Origin: Hoplostethus atlanticus
Taxonomy: Eukaryota > Chordata > Actinopteri > Trachichthyiformes > Trachichthyidae
Length of the DNA stretch: 64,000 bases
Assembly: GCA_034670405.1 (NCBI GenBank)
Contig: JAXDDX010000011.1
Location: 2,104,501-2,168,500 of the forward strand
Reading direction: 5' to 3'
The position numbers and the translations under genes are program-made. Positions 48,401 to 60,927 of the stretch are shown here, piece after piece. The notes below the pieces were generated by a model. The model saw nothing but the letters and a program-made list of their open reading frames with translations, ran no database searches and was not told where the DNA came from. Positions within the stretch are counted from its first letter, which is position 1; each line of letters starts with the position of its first letter.

Positions 48401-51389
48401 AATATTTATTTGTTAAAAAAATGTGAAAAAGTATAATTGTTTTGGATTTATGAGAGTTTGAGTATCAGCAGGTTCCCTCTTGAGCTACAACACAATGTTC
48501 AGGTAAAATGGGCCAGCTGTTCAGTTAAAATGGGCCAATATAAAGAGAGAACACAGTAATTTCAGCTGAAATCATTTTAATTTTAACAGTAAATTGACAC
48601 TAACTATTGTCTTTGGTGTACCATAGTAACAACACCGTAAATACATTTCATGCAATAAAAAGTTGAACAAATATTTAATTGAAAAATGCATTTAAAAATT
48701 AACTGATCATGTTGTATGGGTGTGTGTTTCTGCGCATTAGTGTCTTTGTGTGTGTGTGTGTGTGTGTGTGTGTCTTTCTGGGACTGTGTGTAGCTGTGTG
48801 TGTGTGTAGGTGCATGCTTGTGTCAACATTTGTCAAACATTATGTTAAAAAGTAGAACATCTTCAAACAGTCTTTGCAGATGTAACCATCATCATCATAG
48901 ATGCCATTATCCTCTCCACAGCTCTCGTGGTACCATGAGTCGCACTGACAACAGCACACCCAGTCCTCCGTGGCCTTTGGGTCATTCACGTCACCATACA
49001 CTCTCTGGCAGGCCGTGCAGGGGGGTTTGCCACTCTTGCTTTGTGCTGTTTTCTTATTTTGCTTTTTTCCCTTTGGTTGTTTTTTGTTAAGATTGTTAAG
49101 ATTTCGCTTGGATACATCTAGACCAATGAACCTGTTTTGCGCCCTCAATTTCTGTGTAACTTCTGTGTAAGAGTGTGTGTGTATGTGGCCCATTTTAGCT
49201 GAAAATTGTGGCACATTTTAGCTAGCTGGTTAAGCTAAAATGGGCCAATACCTAAAATTACTTGTTTACCAATGAACCTGTTTTGCGCCCTCAATTTCTG
49301 TGTAACTTCTGTGTAAGAGTGTGTGTGTATGTGACCCATTTTAGCTGAAAATCGTGGCCCATTTTAGCTAGCTGGTTAAGCTAAAATGGGCCAATACCTA
49401 AAATTACTTGTTTACCAATGAACCTGTTTTGCGCCCTCAATTTCTGTGTAACTTCTGTGTAAGAGTGTGTGTGTATGTGGCCCATTTTAGCTGAAAATCG
49501 TGGCCCATTTTAGCTAGCTGGTTAAGCTAAAATGGGCCAATACCTAAAATTACTTTTTTCACAAAAATCACAAAGTTTTTTTAAATTTCAACTTTTTTAT
49601 TTGAAAGAGCCTGTCAAAGCATTATTCATAAACATTTTTGCTTTGTTGGTAAGCTTACTTATAAATGCTTTATCACCCTTATTAGTGATGAGTGAAATTT
49701 GCTATGTCATGCTCACTTACCATACACTTTCTCTGATGTACTTAATGTAACACTCTGCCCTGTCCACCTTAACAACCTCAGACTAATCAAAACTATTGTT
49801 ACATGTCAACTAGTGTTGCAGCAACAATGCAAGATTAGTTATTGTGATTGGCTGTAAAGTTTTAAAGGGCTATGAAGCTCCAACCTTATCTGGCCCATTT
49901 TACATGATGGCCCATTTTAGCTGAGTCCACCCTATGTATGCAATGATTCATGTATATATATTCATCAACGTATTTATTTGATTAAGGCTACTTAGGCCGA
50001 ATCCCATTTCTCATTTTCACCCCTACCCCTCGTTTTCGAGTGCCCCTCGCCCTTCGGCTTGGCCCTCGGAACAGAGTCACAAGGGGTAGTGGTTGAAATC
50101 TCCCCCTATGAAATGGGACAACCCTTCAAGACCCTGATAAGTCATCGATGACGTTTACGTAAACAGACGCGACGAGTTTGTTATCGGACATTACACACAT
50201 CACAGTGACATTTGCCATTCATCTGATGGAGATAGAGAAGCATGGACGCTCGCGATTCGTTCACAACCTATACGTTTCACGCTATCAATCGATCAAACAA
50301 GTCATTAAATAAAAGAGTGGACATAACTCTTTTTTTTCTTCCATCAACCACTTCATAGAACATAAAGCTTTATTGTTTCTCCTTCCTTGTTTACTTGCGC
50401 CGATACAAAAAGGCCAATCACTGTAACCAATTAGATTTAGGGATACAATTGTGACTGGGTCCGCCCACTTACTGCCAAAAAGAAAAAACGCGAGCGAGCG
50501 AGCAGGTGAAAGTTTCGCGAGCAGGAGAGCAATGATAGTTGTGCGCGCTGCTTCGGATTCTGCGCGCGCGCTCAAAGCATGGATTTCTCCTCTCAGGTTA
50601 CAATATTGCTCGCGCGAGCAGATATATTCTGCGCGCGAGTGCTGTGAAAGCGCTCTCAAAAATAATAGGTGTGCGCGGCTGTTTGAATTACGCGCGCGGT
50701 GATCTCAATAGCGCTCGCGGATTTTGTCACTCATATGCCGCCATAAAGTAGCATCATTTGTTTTGACTTCACGCTATGAATCATTTTGCAAGATTAGTTG
50801 TCGCTTTGTCCCATTGGTAGTCGAAGGTCACATCATGTACTGTACTGCATGTACGAGCTGCGTCGTTCTCCAATTAAAGAGCTTTTCTCCTCCGCTGAAA
50901 TGATCAGCGGTGGAAGTGTTTGAATGCGCTGCTCTTATAAACTATGTATGGGCGGCTGTTGCGTCATAGTGAGACTATTTGGACAGCAACAGTAATATGT
51001 ATACTTGTTTATGTACATAAGCCAGTTTATCTGAGGCCCCAGTCAGATTTGGGCTTAACACCCTCCCTCTTCGCTTCTCTATAAACTCAGTACATTTCCA
51101 CTCGCTCTCCTTTACTCTCTTTCTCTGGATCTCTCCTGCTAGGAAAATGTAAATGTTAAAACTTTCATTAGCCCTGTAGAATTCACTTCATCCCTCCGGC
51201 TCTTTCCTCAACACATCGCAGTCTCTCTCTATTAATCACATTTTTTCTCGATAGAAACAATTTATTTTCAGCAAACTGCACCCCACCCACCCCACCCTGA
51301 TCATTAGTCCAGACCAATTACCCCAAAGCTAACCCCTGACGTCTCCTCCCCCCTCCACACTCCAGCCAGGCCCTTCCTCTCCCCAGCTT

Positions 51390-51427
<38 letters not shown>

Positions 51428-54425
51428 GTAGCGGTGGGGATTTTAAGAGAAAGAGGAAGGTCCAATACACACCCAATACTGTTCTAACCCTCCCCTCTCA
51501 GACCCCCCCCCACCCCTCTCTCATTTACCGAGGGACGTGAGGAGAGCTGGAGGGAAAAAGAGGGAAAGTGGAGGACAGTCTGAGATTCCAGGCATACCTG
51601 ACCCCCCCCACCCCCCCTCCCCTTCCTGAGCCCCCGTGGCATCCTCACAGGGCCCATCAAGGGAAACGGAGGGAGGGCCAAACCCACACAATGCCGTGGC
51701 TTGCTGCCCCTTCATTCAACTCCTGCTCGCTCCCGCACCTCACGTTAAAAATGAAAAGGGCCTAAATAATGAACAATTGTGCTACTGAGAAAGTCGAAGG
51801 TCAGACACAACGTCCAAACTACACCGAGAAGATGCATGCAAACACTCCAGCGGTGATGCAGCAGCTGCCTGTACACAATCTATCGGAGCAGGAAATTCAA
51901 ACAGTTCATAATTTGAGCGATGCCCTTTACTAGAAGGGAAAAGGTCTACTTAAACAATGATTCAGCTTGTACACACAGTACAGAATGTGAAGCGTTTCAT
52001 CCCAAAATGAAATATCCACCAATTTGAAAAACATGTACTCTTATATTACTTTGAGCGTGGCTGGTGAGACGCTACTATTTGAAGTCTTTGCTCGCGCCAG
52101 GGCTGGGACCTTTTTTCAATGTTTGCGTATGTGTGGCCGAGCGTGGCAGGTACACAAGGTTCATGGCTGCAGTGCATCTGCCTGCTGGTTAAGGTGTGAG
52201 GGAGGAAACAGAATCCCACATGAACAAACTCACAAAGACGCCGTCTTTCTGTCACTGGAAGTTTTTTTAGATGCTTTTTTTTTTTTTTTCCAGGAAAAGT
52301 CAGAAAAAACTTTTCTCTCCCACCGAGCCTGTTCCCTCCCCACCGGTACAGAAAGAGGGACAGATGGGTCACTATGCACCTCGTATCCGCAGACAAATAA
52401 GGCACCTTCACTGCTTGGCAACCCACGCAGAGTGCATCGACCCCGGGCAAACCCATTAACAGACCGGTGGAGCCAGCAGGAGAACGGTCCAAAGCTGCAG
52501 TCCCCCTTGCCAGAGCTACAACTAATGAGACCAGCATCTCTAAAGTTAGGACGGCGGCGCGTCTGGATCTGCATAAGTCAACACACACACATGCACAAAC
52601 ACGCCCTCCCCCTTTGCACGGGCACAGGCACGTGCACGGTCCCCTCTGAGGAGCGTCGCTCGAGGCGGCTCACAGAGATGTTTTAGGTCCAGAAGAATTA
52701 ATGACTGTAATGGTGTTCTGCCACTGTGTGTGTACCAGCCGGCCTCTCAGGGGTTTGATGAATGGGTCAGCAAGTAACTGATTCAATATTAGCTTAGAAC
52801 ACTGACATCGAATCAGTCAGTAATGGCTAAGCATTTTTAGCATCTGCTGACCATCACAAAAATCGGTTAGCTTATTCTCTAAAGGACGCTGTCAGCCATC
52901 AGTCATCTGAGGACGTGAAACATAACTGCATCGCTCCGACACACATCACAACACAATCGCTCACTTCCTCACCCCGATGACTGGGCAAGAGGTTCTAGAC
53001 ACCCACAATAATGGAGCGTTATACTCGATTGATCCCTGTTAGGGAAATTCTCTTCTCGCTTGCCCCGCCCCCCCCCTCCACAGGGAGGTCAGAGGTCAGG
53101 CTCAGCTATAGAGCAGCACCTGAGCAGGACTTCATCAGTCTCTCTAACCGCTGGTCCACCCTCAGGGTCTAGTGCAAAAGAAAGCCCAGTCACTCCCTTC
53201 TCGGTTCATTAGGAAAACCCTTTCATTTCATTTAATTCTTAGTTATTTATTTTATTAAATGAAACCTCCCTGGGGACCGTGGAGAAAAAAAAAAAGAGTG
53301 AGAAACGATGCACGTTTAATCCCCTGAAAATCAGTCCCATTCAGAAATGCTTCATTCACGTTGGCACTTGCACTGGCATTTCCACTGGCACGGGCCAGCA
53401 TTTCCTCATGTCTCAAGGGGCTGTGGTTTTTTAAACGAAAGCAGCTTTTCCTCTGTAAAGCCTGCGCTCATGTCCTCGAGATATTCCAGGAAATAATAAA
53501 AAGAGATCCTCCATCCTTCTGGCTTGGTCCTTAGACCGAATGAAAGACAAACACGCTGGAAGTGTTCCTGCTACTATTATGTTCGACGTAACCACACAGT
53601 TAAGTGCACAACACAAATCAATTTAGTTTCCTTCCCACATTTTACCTTTTCTGGGGATATGTTGGTTTAAGCAGTTAGACAACAGTCAAATGTTTTCAGT
53701 GTGGATGTTTAAAGCTTTATATTTATATGGAGGTGATGATAGTCTAAAGCGGTGACTGAAAATGTGGCTTCCCCGGGGATCTTCGACATAGTCTGAGGGG
53801 GTCCTCGGCAATAGGGAATGGTTTCATTTAAGTATTGTTTCATTTGGTAGAAGTTAGCGGCATGAGAACCGCCAAAATAAGAGTCTTTTCTGATTTTTGA
53901 CTCTGTCCACTGTCCCCACTAACAGCAGGCCACACATGCATTTCCGCTCTACGTAACATCTGACAAGAAAAAAATATTTCAGAATGGGGGTCTCCGTCCT
54001 GATGTATAGCGAACTGATATTAAAAAGTTTAACGGGGGCTAGGTTAGCAGGCTTGTGCCGGTTCAAATCCCAAGCATGGCAAACTCTTAACTGGGGAAAA
54101 TGAACAAATGACTGAGAAAAGCTTTCGGCGACCTTAACGCCTACCGTCAAGATGCCATGCAGCAAGGCACTTAGACGCTAACTGCTGTGTGTAACTAAAT
54201 GAGTGTGTATGAGGGCATTGCTCAAAAAAGTGTGTACTTGGTTCTTGGTTCGGCCTAGCTTACCTGCTCATGTTTGGTGAGGCGTGTTTTGTTGTGGATG
54301 TCAGAGGAGACCAGGTTGAACTGGTGCTGCTCAGCCAGGATCCTCAGTAAGATGACCACTGTCCGGCTGCCGCACTTCCCCACACGGTTATACACCACCT
54401 GGCTGGGGAACGGCAGCACCTGTGA

Positions 54426-54486
<61 letters not shown>

Positions 54487-54879
54487 GAGGAAAAGAAAGA
54501 GAGAAAGGGGAAGTGATCAACGAGAGAAAACTGTATTAATACAAGACAAACGATGTTACTGTCAAAGGTGCTTTGGATCATGGATCATTGTCAAGTACTG
54601 TACCGCTTTGTGTTGCATCCATAACACTGCTATGTGTTTTTATGCAGCAGTAGCAATAAAGGAAAACAGACAAAGTGGGGAAAGTGGGACAAAAGAAGAG
54701 AAAAAAAAGGAGGAAAGTTTTGCCCTCCATTCTCTTCTCTCTCTCTCTTGGACCTCTGACCTCTGCTTCTCACATCTATTCTCCCTGGGGCCGGACACTT
54801 TCAACCCCACAATGTCTTCCCATTTGGCAGTGAAACACACACACACACACACACACACGTGCACACACACGCGCACACA

Positions 54880-54940
<61 letters not shown>

Positions 54941-55052
54941 TTCAACCTACGCATGCGTGCGTTCGTGTTCTCTCATGTGCTCTCTCCTCCACGGGATGAA
55001 ATGAGTCAGAGATTCAGTGGTCTTCTCTGGGAGGCAGTATTGATACATCTTC

Positions 55053-55105
<53 letters not shown>

Positions 55106-58100
55106 TGACTCACTCACCAATTAAACAAGTAGCTCAGTCATGATTCAGAGATTCAGAGATTCAAAGGAAGTGAGTGCATCAAACTTGGCCTTTCTTTGAA
55201 ACGCAGGCTTGACAAATGGTTGCTTGTAAGAAGGAGGCAGCTTGTGTACAGACGTGAGACTCATTTTAGCACGAGGACAGCAAGAATGCACTCATTTGAC
55301 AATCGCCCTTAAGGGCCCACAAGGTTTACACAAGGGGCCCCTTAAGAATGAAGATTATTAGAGTGGGTTTACCAAAGGGAACAAGAGGGAGAGAAAATAA
55401 GGGGTGAGGGTTAAAGAGACTAAAGGAAGACAGCGGCCCGGAGTGAGGTCATTTTAAAGACTGGGATCGAGGGGAAATAGGGATTTCCCTCAGAAGCGAT
55501 AGAGATCTACTGCAATAAACAAAGACAGATCGTAGCGTTTTTCTGTGTTTCCTTAAAAACCTTTCCCCTCCTCACGTCACATGAACCCTTTTTTGTAAAT
55601 CAAATGAGGGGGAAAAAGAAACACGCCAGTGGTACATTCTTGTCGGCATTCCCGGTCTGGAATGGTGATTGTGCTTCCCTGGGATGGGTGGGGAGGGGGG
55701 GGGGGGGGTCTGTTTATCTGAAAGACTGTGTTGTTGATGGTGAACATCCCAGGGTTAGTGGGCTGGTGCTTGACCCTACAGGCCTGTAAATTGCAGGGGT
55801 GTTTTCTCTCTACAATATATCTGTTACTGGTCTGTGTGTGTGTGTGTGTGTGTGTGTGTCATGAAATAAAACGATTATTCGCCTCTGTTACATCTTAATT
55901 AAACCTCTCCCTAGCTCTAATACTCCAGACAGTATTTTCCCAGCCAGAGCTCTAAATGTGGCCACGCACACACTGGTTGATTTTGTCATTTTGCCTTCTA
56001 ATCAGCAGTCCCACCCAAGCACAGGCTCAGTAAAAACAGCTAGGGCCTCTCTGAATGTTTGCCAGAGCCCAGGAAATACAGAGACTGAGTAACAACAGGA
56101 TGGAGAGAGAAAGGGGGGGGGGGGGGGGAGGACAGATGGAGAGAAGGAATTATTGGAAGAGAAAAATGGAGAAAGAGGTGGTGTTGGGTATCAGTTTGAG
56201 GATAGACGGCTCGATCGACGAGGCACTTTCTGTTTCGTTTTTTTCCCCAGAATAAAAGCATTTTACAGGAAGTCATTAGAGATTAAACCAGTTTGGCATC
56301 GAGCGGAAAGAAAATGGTGCGGAAACTGACCTCATGTTGAAAGTGGGCGGATTGAAAAAACAACACAGCAATATCTGTGCTTATACAGGTTTGGTTGACG
56401 GGCACGTTTTAGCCTGTGTTGCTAAAAACGGAACACAACACATACGCCTAAAGCATGGCAATACGCTAGAAAAAGCAACTATATTAGAGATTTTTTTCCT
56501 ATCATTTTATCTTTATATTTAGGCCAACAGGATATAGAATTTGGATAGATTGCAAAAATGAAAACAGCAAACCGATAGCAGCAATTTCATTCAATGTTGG
56601 GAAAAGATGTAGCCCAGATAGGGGATAGTTCCCTTGGACAGCAGTTCAACATTCCTCAGACGCCGTTTGCCAAGTAACCACAGACGTCTCGGCTTATCAC
56701 AATAATGAGGCTGATGAAATACACACTGGGTTTTGCAGGACACCAATCCCTACTGATATATGTTGACAAATGACTGTGTCAGACCTCTGATAGTCCGGTG
56801 TTGTATAACATAATAATCTTTGCCTTCCATCTTTTCTAGTGTCTCCCTGTGTCCAAACCTCCCCCCTCGTCGGCGTCAGCGGCATCGAAAGGGCAACCTT
56901 TCAGCTCGCGCTATTGTCTTTCCCACTCTGTAGAGCTCGGGTTTCGGTTGCACACAGTGAGAGATGTTTGCAATGTCTGCCAGAGTGAGAGATTCTGTCA
57001 ATACTCAGTCCACAGACAAAAAATAAAAATAAAAAGGCATTATGTAACAGTGTTGTTCTCCACCGTGTCTGGACAGGGCTCTCCCACTCCCGGGAGTCAA
57101 GCTGTTGTTGTGGTATTTACAGCTCTGATGCTGGAAATCCAATCTCCAGCAGAGACTGAGCAGATGGGTAGACCTGCACCTTGCCTCTCTCTCACGCTCT
57201 CTAACACTTTCTCTCATTACTCTCCTTTCATTTCTACACACCGCTAACACTCTGGCCGCCTCTCAAAGCGTCCACCTGTTTGTGCAAGGTGGGGCCACTC
57301 CGCGCCACGATGGTATTATTGGATCAGCCACTGTTATCCTGAAGGTGGTGAGATTGACAGTGAGTGATCATTTCCCCAGACGCTGAAGGTTTTCAACTCC
57401 TGTGAAAGGACGGAGTGTGAAGGGGGGAATGTGAAAGAAAACTTTAAGATACTGTATGACATGAAACAGTAGTAGTAGTATACGTATTTAACCCTCAGGC
57501 ATCATTATGGACATTTTTGTCCATTTGAGCAAATTTTTCCTCTTGATCTGGCCATCATTTTGGCTGTGTTAGTGCATATGGCACAATTTTTTTGTAAGAA
57601 AGTCTCTCTCTTGACACATTTTGGAATTCAAATTAAATTTTTCTAATAGATCAATAGAACACTGTGAAAAATGTTTACTACCCTCTTAAGTCATTAAGGA
57701 CAAAAATGTCCACTTCCAAAAAACTGCTATAAAAACTTTACAGATTAATATTTTTTTCTGCTTTTTTCTGCATAAATCTCTTAAACAACTTCAGCCCTGC
57801 TCAAAACTACCAAACATTCAATCATTTTGAGGATTTTAACCCTTTAAATGCCAGTTTGATTAATTGATGTCACTGTTGTTATTTTTGAAAAAAACACAAA
57901 AATGTATGTTTTTTCCAAAAAAAATATTAGCATCATGTAATCAAACTGGCATTTAAAGGGTTAAAATCCTGATAATTATTCAATATTTGATAGTTTTGAT
58001 CAGGACTGAAGTTGATCAAAAGACTTAACCCAAAAAAGCAGAAAAAAATATTATTTTTATAGCAGTTTTTGGAAGTGGACATTTTTGTCCTTAATGACTT

Positions 58101-60636
58101 AAGAGGGTAGTAAATTAAACTGATGCCTGAGGGTTAAAGATACTGAAAGCATCGTCCCCACTACATGGGCTACCTATTTCTGCAGAGACTGAACAGAATT
58201 CTGACGGTTGTTTGGCCTGCAATCTGTTAAGCTAACAGCGAGTTGGATGGCCGGAGATCTCGTGGACTAATCGTGTGTATGGACTTCGACTGTGTGCACC
58301 CACAAGCATCTGTCCATTCCTTTCCACAACCTTGAAACCTTTTTACAATGTCCTAGGCTGCCAAATACCAGGAGTCTGAACCATCTTTTCTGCTGTAATT
58401 CCTGGCAATCAAGAGCAGTAACCCCAGCAGCAAACCTGGGGAAATGGTGCTCTGCTGGTTTTAGTTTGCCTCTCCCTGCGTTCGTTGCTCTCTGCTGTCA
58501 CCGAGCTGCTCATCCCATCCCATGCTGAGTGGAGGAACAGCGTGTTGAAGGTTTCAGTCAGGGCACGTTTGGACATTCTCAGCACTTCCTGTTATTAATG
58601 ATCCATCCATTCAGCTCCACTTCTACCCGGAGAGAGGGAGGGAGGGAGTGCTCTAAGTGGCTATGACAGCTGAGTTTCCATCCAAGTATTTTGATGCATC
58701 GAATGATAATGGCTGAATGGAAACAGCAGGGTTTTTTTTTCTTGATGAAGATGTGATAAATAGTAATGGACGATAAAGATAGTAGAGGCCTACATGGAGG
58801 CCTACTGATCAATTCTTGAAAGACTTTTTCCACTAAGACGACTAAGCCATCGTGACGCCTTGGATGTGTGTTTTCTGACAAAGTTTGCTTATAATTCACT
58901 TGACAGTTATAGAAGCGTATCTTATGGCATTTCCTAGAGGATTTAAGTGGAAGAACAAAACTAGTGAGGATAAATAGATACGATATAGATAGAAGCCATA
59001 AACTGCTTGATTGAAGTTGTTGCCAAAATATAATATTAGAAAAAAGAATGTTGAGAAATCCGGCCATGAAAAATAATACTTAGAAACAGCAACGAGTGTA
59101 AAAATGCATGGAGACATTCTTGCCGTGCTTCCTCCAACATAAAGACCCATAAGTCTATTCCGAGAGCCGTCTGGTTTTTCCATACGCTCTCATTTACGTT
59201 GGGCCTTAACACATTTCTAATCTTCTCAAAGCAGAATTTCCCAAACATGAAAACAGAAGCTCTATAATAAGCCCCGACCTCGGTCGAAAAAATAACCGAC
59301 CGCTCTCAGTTTCAGCGGGACATCAGACGATAAGATAACGAGAGACGTGGTTTGTGTCGTGCTTGGCGCTGACAAGGCATCAGCATCTTCTTTTTTTTGG
59401 GGGGGGGGGGGGGGATGAGATGCTGATGATATGGAGTGAAGTTAGCAGATACTGCAGCATCGGTCTAGTGTGTGTGTCTGAGGAGAGTGCAGTCAGCACA
59501 AGGAAACTAGTTTAGAAAAACCCAATAAACCTTTTAATGTGGTAGCAAATGGTAGTGACAGGCCAAACTGATCAGACAGCCAGAATGACAGGGGGGGGTA
59601 ACAGTTTCAGTTCTCTCCCCAGCTACTGCAGAGGCACACAACAAATCTCTTCCCAGATGGGCGTCCTAGGGCCAATATGTGCTCAAATGGAGCTCTGCGG
59701 ACTAAAGCTATTTGGGGGCCCTTGACATGAAAACGTTTGGGAACCCCTACTTCAGCAGTGACTGAGTAAAATCAACTCATTTTCTAAAAGAGTTGATGAA
59801 AACAGCTTCAGAGCGCATTCATCTTTTACACGACCCCAGTGGGGCTTCGGAGGCTTAATCGCACTTTTCAGTGTCAAAATAAATTCCAGAGCTTCTGTGT
59901 TTGTATCGCAGTGTAAATATTCAGGATCGATTGCCTCTGGACACAGGCAAGCTGCTACACTCGGCTTTATCTTCAATGGGGAAACGGTGGAAACTATTTG
60001 CCGTTTATTGGGCCCGAGTTCCATTAGATTTCACCGAGCCCCATGATACTGAAAGCCTGGCATCAGACCTGCAGTCTAAAATGACTAATAGGAAACAAAT
60101 TGGCTTGGTGAGCATGTTGTAACTGTCATACATTGCTACATACATGCTTGTTCCAGCTTCTGAAGAAAATCAGCCATCGTTCAAATCCGGTAAAGGCACA
60201 TCCAGACAATTTCATCACTTCTCCGGCGTGTCGCAATCAACCACAGCCCTTGTTGCATACCGATGACACTTCACCTCAGCCTGTCTTAGCAGTCAGAACA
60301 GGCATTTCTAAGTAAACACACAACACACAAAACAAAACCCAGATGTGAACTGGCTTAAACAGCCGCTAACATCAGCGACAAACAGCCCTGAAACCAGATG
60401 GACTCTTAGGTGAGCTTGGCGTCGCGATTTGAAGAGGGTAGCGATGGAAAGGAGAATGAAATAGGTGAGAAATGTGGTGCGAATTAGGTGCTGACTGAAT
60501 GAAGGAGGAGATAGACGGGGTGAACAGGGGGCAGACTGAGGAAGAAAGAGCTTGGCTGAACTAGAGAAAGGGGGCATAGAGGGGAGATAGTCATGCAGAC
60601 ATGCAGCTGGATGAATACAAGGCCCCTGTGTCAGTG

Positions 60637-60675
<39 letters not shown>

Positions 60676-60892
60676 CAGAGCATTACTGTAGCACTGAGGC
60701 CGGGTCTAGTTGGTATGTAGAGCGAGTTTGCACGCAGCTCCGTCACACAGACCTAACCCTTATCCTGACTGGACTGGGCTGGCTTGCAAAGGGCAGCACA
60801 TCAGAGAGAGGGAGGTTGGGGAAAAAAAGAAAAGAGAGGGAAGAAAGGAGAAAAGAGCATAAAAGGGGAGAAGGAGTGAAACAGAGAATGAA

Positions 60893-60927
<35 letters not shown>

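Larger units (their letters stand above)
48291..49932 (-). mobile_element. pogo-like (Tc1/mariner superfamily) DNA element remnant
   Basis: The 25-bp terminal inverted repeats start GGGTGGAGTCAGCTAAAATG on the left and GGGTGGACTCAGCTAAAATG on the right, one mismatch apart. Each is flanked by TA (48289-48290 and 49933-49934), the target duplication of Tc1/mariner-type elements. The minus strand carries a PHD-like zinc-finger ORF of the kind found at the C terminus of some pogo-type transposases. The transposase core (helix-turn-helix and DDE domain) is absent. Motif TGGCCCATTTTAGCT from the ends recurs many times inside. Confidence 0.8.
47717..50745. mobile_element. 3.03-kb element with 326-bp terminal inverted repeats and a 6-bp target duplication
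   Basis: Arms 47717-48042 and 50420-50745 are near-identical reverse complements of equal length. They begin TATGGCGGCATATGAGTGAC and are extremely CpG-rich (GCGCGC runs, GCTCGCGCGAGC palindromes). AAGTAG directly flanks both ends (47711-47716 and 50746-50751), a 6-bp target duplication. Six-base duplications with TA-pyrimidine-GG termini recall the IS3EU superfamily, but no transposase is visible, so that is tentative. The pogo-like element at 48291-49932 lies inside. Open frames within the arms (for example [18 protein letters not shown], present in both arms) are repeat translations without known homology. Confidence 0.85.
45876..54263 (-). other. ust intron 3
   Basis: An 8.4-kb intron with a small LINE 3' tail (47075-47126), the 3.03-kb inverted-repeat element (47717-50745) containing a pogo-like element, (TG)n at 51390-51424, pyrimidine- and C-rich tracts at 51285-51360 and 51505-51630, and a tRNA-derived SINE-like block at 54030-54230. 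No exon is recognised apart from those listed. Confidence 0.5.

Noticed and set aside
52024-52686. 220-codon plus-strand frame in ust intron 3
   Set aside because: No recognisable domain, no splice context and low-complexity patches (poly-Phe from a T run). A minus-strand frame is similarly open over the same GC-moderate region, so it looks like chance.
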